Positions 53,338-55,220 of a stretch of DNA of 55,220 nt are shown here, one piece after another. The notes under the pieces were generated by a model, which was not told the origin of the DNA, searched no databases, and worked only from the letters and a program-made list of their open reading frames with translations. Position 1 is the first letter of the stretch; the number at the start of each line of letters is the position of its first letter. The DNA lies in assembly GCA_943787425.1 (NCBI GenBank), contig CALSMJ010000002.1, forward strand, positions 1-55,220. Reading direction: 5' to 3'. The position numbers were made by a program, and so were the translations under genes. The DNA comes from an uncultured Pseudomonadales bacterium (GTDB lineage: Bacteria; Pseudomonadota; Gammaproteobacteria; Pseudomonadales; Azotimanducaceae).

Positions 53338-55174
53338 ATGGCGCAATGGTGGACAACACGGGCCCTGCCAGTGCTGAGTATCGATTTAAGAAGCCTCGCG
53401 CTGTTTCGAATTTTACTTGGCGGGCTCCTTATTGCCGACCTCTTGATTCGAGGGGCTGATTTGTCGGTCTGGATGTCAGATGAGGGCGTCTTTCCAAGAG
53501 ACTTTATCATCGATTGGAGTGGCGATAACCGCTGGTCGTTGTATTTCATGAGTGGCAGTTGGATTTGGGCGCTGCTGCTCCACCTGATTGCTGGGGGGGC
53601 CGCGATGGCCCTGTTGCTGGGCTATCAAACTCGTTTGGCAACGCTCATCAGTTTTGTTTTGCTGGTCTCGCTGCACAATCGCGCGCCACTCATGCTTCAA
53701 GGCGGCGACAACCTTTTATTGCTCATGGTGTTTTGGTCGATTTTTTTGCCACTGGGCGCGCGGTTTTCGATGGATGCGGCTAGGGTGCACCCAGATCAGC
53801 AGCAGACGCTGGCGCGGCAGGCGAATCAATATTGCTCGGTCGCAACCGGTTGCAATTTTATTTCAAGCCATGGCGGTGTACTTCTTTTCAGCCTTCTTGA
53901 AAAGCGGCGCGGAATGGTATGAAGAGGGCACAGCGATCTATTACGCGTTACATCTGGATGAAATGACAACACCGCTTGCGCATCTATGGCGAGACGAACA
54001 CTGGCTGACGGTACCGCTCACACGGTATGTATGGTGGTTAGAGCTGCTTGGCCCGATCTTGATCTTTACGCCGCTGTTCCGCGTTCCGGTTCGATTACTG
54101 ATGATGTTTGCGTTCATCTCGATGGAGGTTGGGTTTGTTTTGAACCTGTATATCGGCTTGTTTCCGTTCATCTCGATCACCTCAATTATTTTGTTTACAC
54201 CGACAGAAACCTGGGATGCGTTGGCTCGACGATTTTGGCCAGCCTCTGGCGCTGGGCTCACGATGTACTACGATCAGGACTGTTCGTTTTGTCTCAAAAT
54301 GTGTTGGCTATTGAAGACTTTTTTGGGTCTTAAATTCGCAAAAATCATTCCAGCTCAAACTGATCCTGAGATCGGGGAAATACTCGAAAGAACATTTTCT
54401 TGGGTCGTGGTGACGCCAGCCGGTGAGCGCTTGATAAAATGGCCGGCTATGGTTGCCGTGTTTGCCGCCTCGGCCTGGGGTCGGTTTCTTGCACCCATGC
54501 TGTCCTGGCCGCAGCGATTAGGCAATCGCGTTTACGACTCGGTAGCCAATAATCGAGGGGCCTTCGGTGACTGGTTTGCAAGGCTCCTGCCTTGGCAGGC
54601 CGGTTTGAAGATGCCGGGCTGGCGTTCGCAGACCGTGGCCGGTTTTTTTCTGGCATATCTTTTTTTGTTTAATCTCAGCACCATCCCGAATTGGCGATTG
54701 CCGTTCCAAGCGGCTGCCGAAGGTAAACCTTATCAAGTGAAGTTTCCGAACGAGTGGCAAGGCCCCAAGCGGCTCCTTCGCCTTGATCAGAAGTGGAGCA
54801 TGTTTGCGCCTTATCCAAAAAGAGGGGATAGCTTCATGGTGATACCGGGGGTGCTGGCATCCGGTAAATTGGTGGATGTTTATGACTTGGTCGCGAGTGC
54901 GCCAAGCTTTGAAAAACCCGAGCATCTGTATGATGCCAAATTCGAAAATTATCGCTGGCGAAAATATTTGTCTAGAGTCAGCACAAAGCGCTACAAAGCA
55001 TACCGCTCCTATTATGGTGGCTATTTGTGTAAGCGCTGGAATGAAACCTATGGCAAGGCGGACCCGCTCACCGATTTCAATATGTATCGAATGAGCGAAG
55101 TGACACCAGCCACCGGGAATGGCGAACAAGCTGGTGCGGACGAGTATTTGGCGACACTACTGCATCAAAGATGA
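53338..55174 (+). CDS. HTTM-DCC membrane protein (vitamin K carboxylase-like), frameshifted
   Basis: Large integral membrane protein (about 612 codons). The N-terminal half is an HTTM domain related to vitamin K-dependent gamma-carboxylase (LALFRILLGGLLIADLL, then MSDEGVFPRDF, and ALHLDEMTTPLAHLWRDEHW). From about 54260 a DCC thiol-disulfide oxidoreductase domain follows (YYDQDCSFCLKMC, with CxxC). A C-terminal region with another membrane segment and a soluble part (QKWSMFAPYPKRGDSF, FENYRWRKYLSR) is typical of this group. The frame breaks near 53849: RQANQYCSVATG continues as VAILFQAMAVYFF, and one missing base explains it. I chose the ATG at 53338 with AAGG upstream. Function unknown; the C-terminus resembles VKGC-like proteins of marine bacteria. 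Confidence 0.82.
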
Positions 55175-55220
55175 CGGCGATAAGGTTGAGCCGGCGCTTA
55201 AAGCTGCAGGACTTTGGTAG

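Overview
The window reads as Gram-negative, gammaproteobacterial DNA. It carries TonB-dependent receptors, a type I secretion system with a LapD/LapG-controlled adhesin, lipoproteins and a GPH-family symporter. Several families here (the beta-helix/diheme cytochrome pair, the HTTM-DCC protein, the feruloyl-CoA-synthetase-like ligase, a P450, an ecdysteroid-kinase-like phosphotransferase) are, from memory, common in marine heterotrophs of the Cellvibrionales/OMG type. That placement is inference only. No rRNA, tRNA, transposase, integrase or CRISPR array was found.

Layout. (1) 1-5951: two tandem paralogous TonB-dependent receptors, the first cut by the window edge, each closed by a strong intrinsic terminator. 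(2) 5999-17652: a catabolic neighbourhood. It holds a feruloyl-CoA-synthetase-like ligase, a GPH symporter, an operon on the minus strand (gamma-glutamyltransferase, thiolase, FAD-linked oxidase), a zinc-free MDR reductase, and a divergent SDR / small-molecule kinase pair. (3) 17761-20665: an octamer repeat tract, then a beta-helix lipoprotein paired with a diheme cytochrome c lipoprotein; the function of this pair is unknown. (4) 20843-23860: a sulfur amino-acid operon (homocysteine S-methyltransferase family, MetY, alpha/beta hydrolase). (5) 24074-27415: a BCCT transporter and a cytochrome P450. (6) 27840-51867: a 24-kb giant-adhesin locus. (7) 51868-55174: two small membrane proteins and an HTTM-DCC fusion protein.

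The adhesin locus is the most interesting part. lapB (ABC exporter) and lapC (adaptor) are followed by two tandem LuxR-type regulators, which seem to have arisen by an ~815-bp duplication that also copied a 45-bp intergenic block. Next comes a run of three different short tandem repeats and then an adhesin of about 4,040 codons. The adhesin has an N-terminal retention module with a TAAG LapG site, about sixteen cadherin-like modules, eleven apparently identical 312-bp repeats, and a type I secretion signal. On the other side lie lapG and lapD (minus strand) and, divergent from them, a TolC-family channel fused to an OmpA peptidoglycan-binding domain. In the known model, LapB-LapC-TolC export the adhesin and hold it at the surface, LapG cuts it at TAAG, and LapD restrains LapG when c-di-GMP is high.

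Caution: at least five otherwise well-conserved genes are broken by small indels (FAD oxidase, BCCT transporter, adhesin, LapD, HTTM-DCC). With no other sign of decay this pattern suggests residual assembly indels more than true pseudogenes. I therefore describe the interrupted genes as single genes and give the approximate break points.
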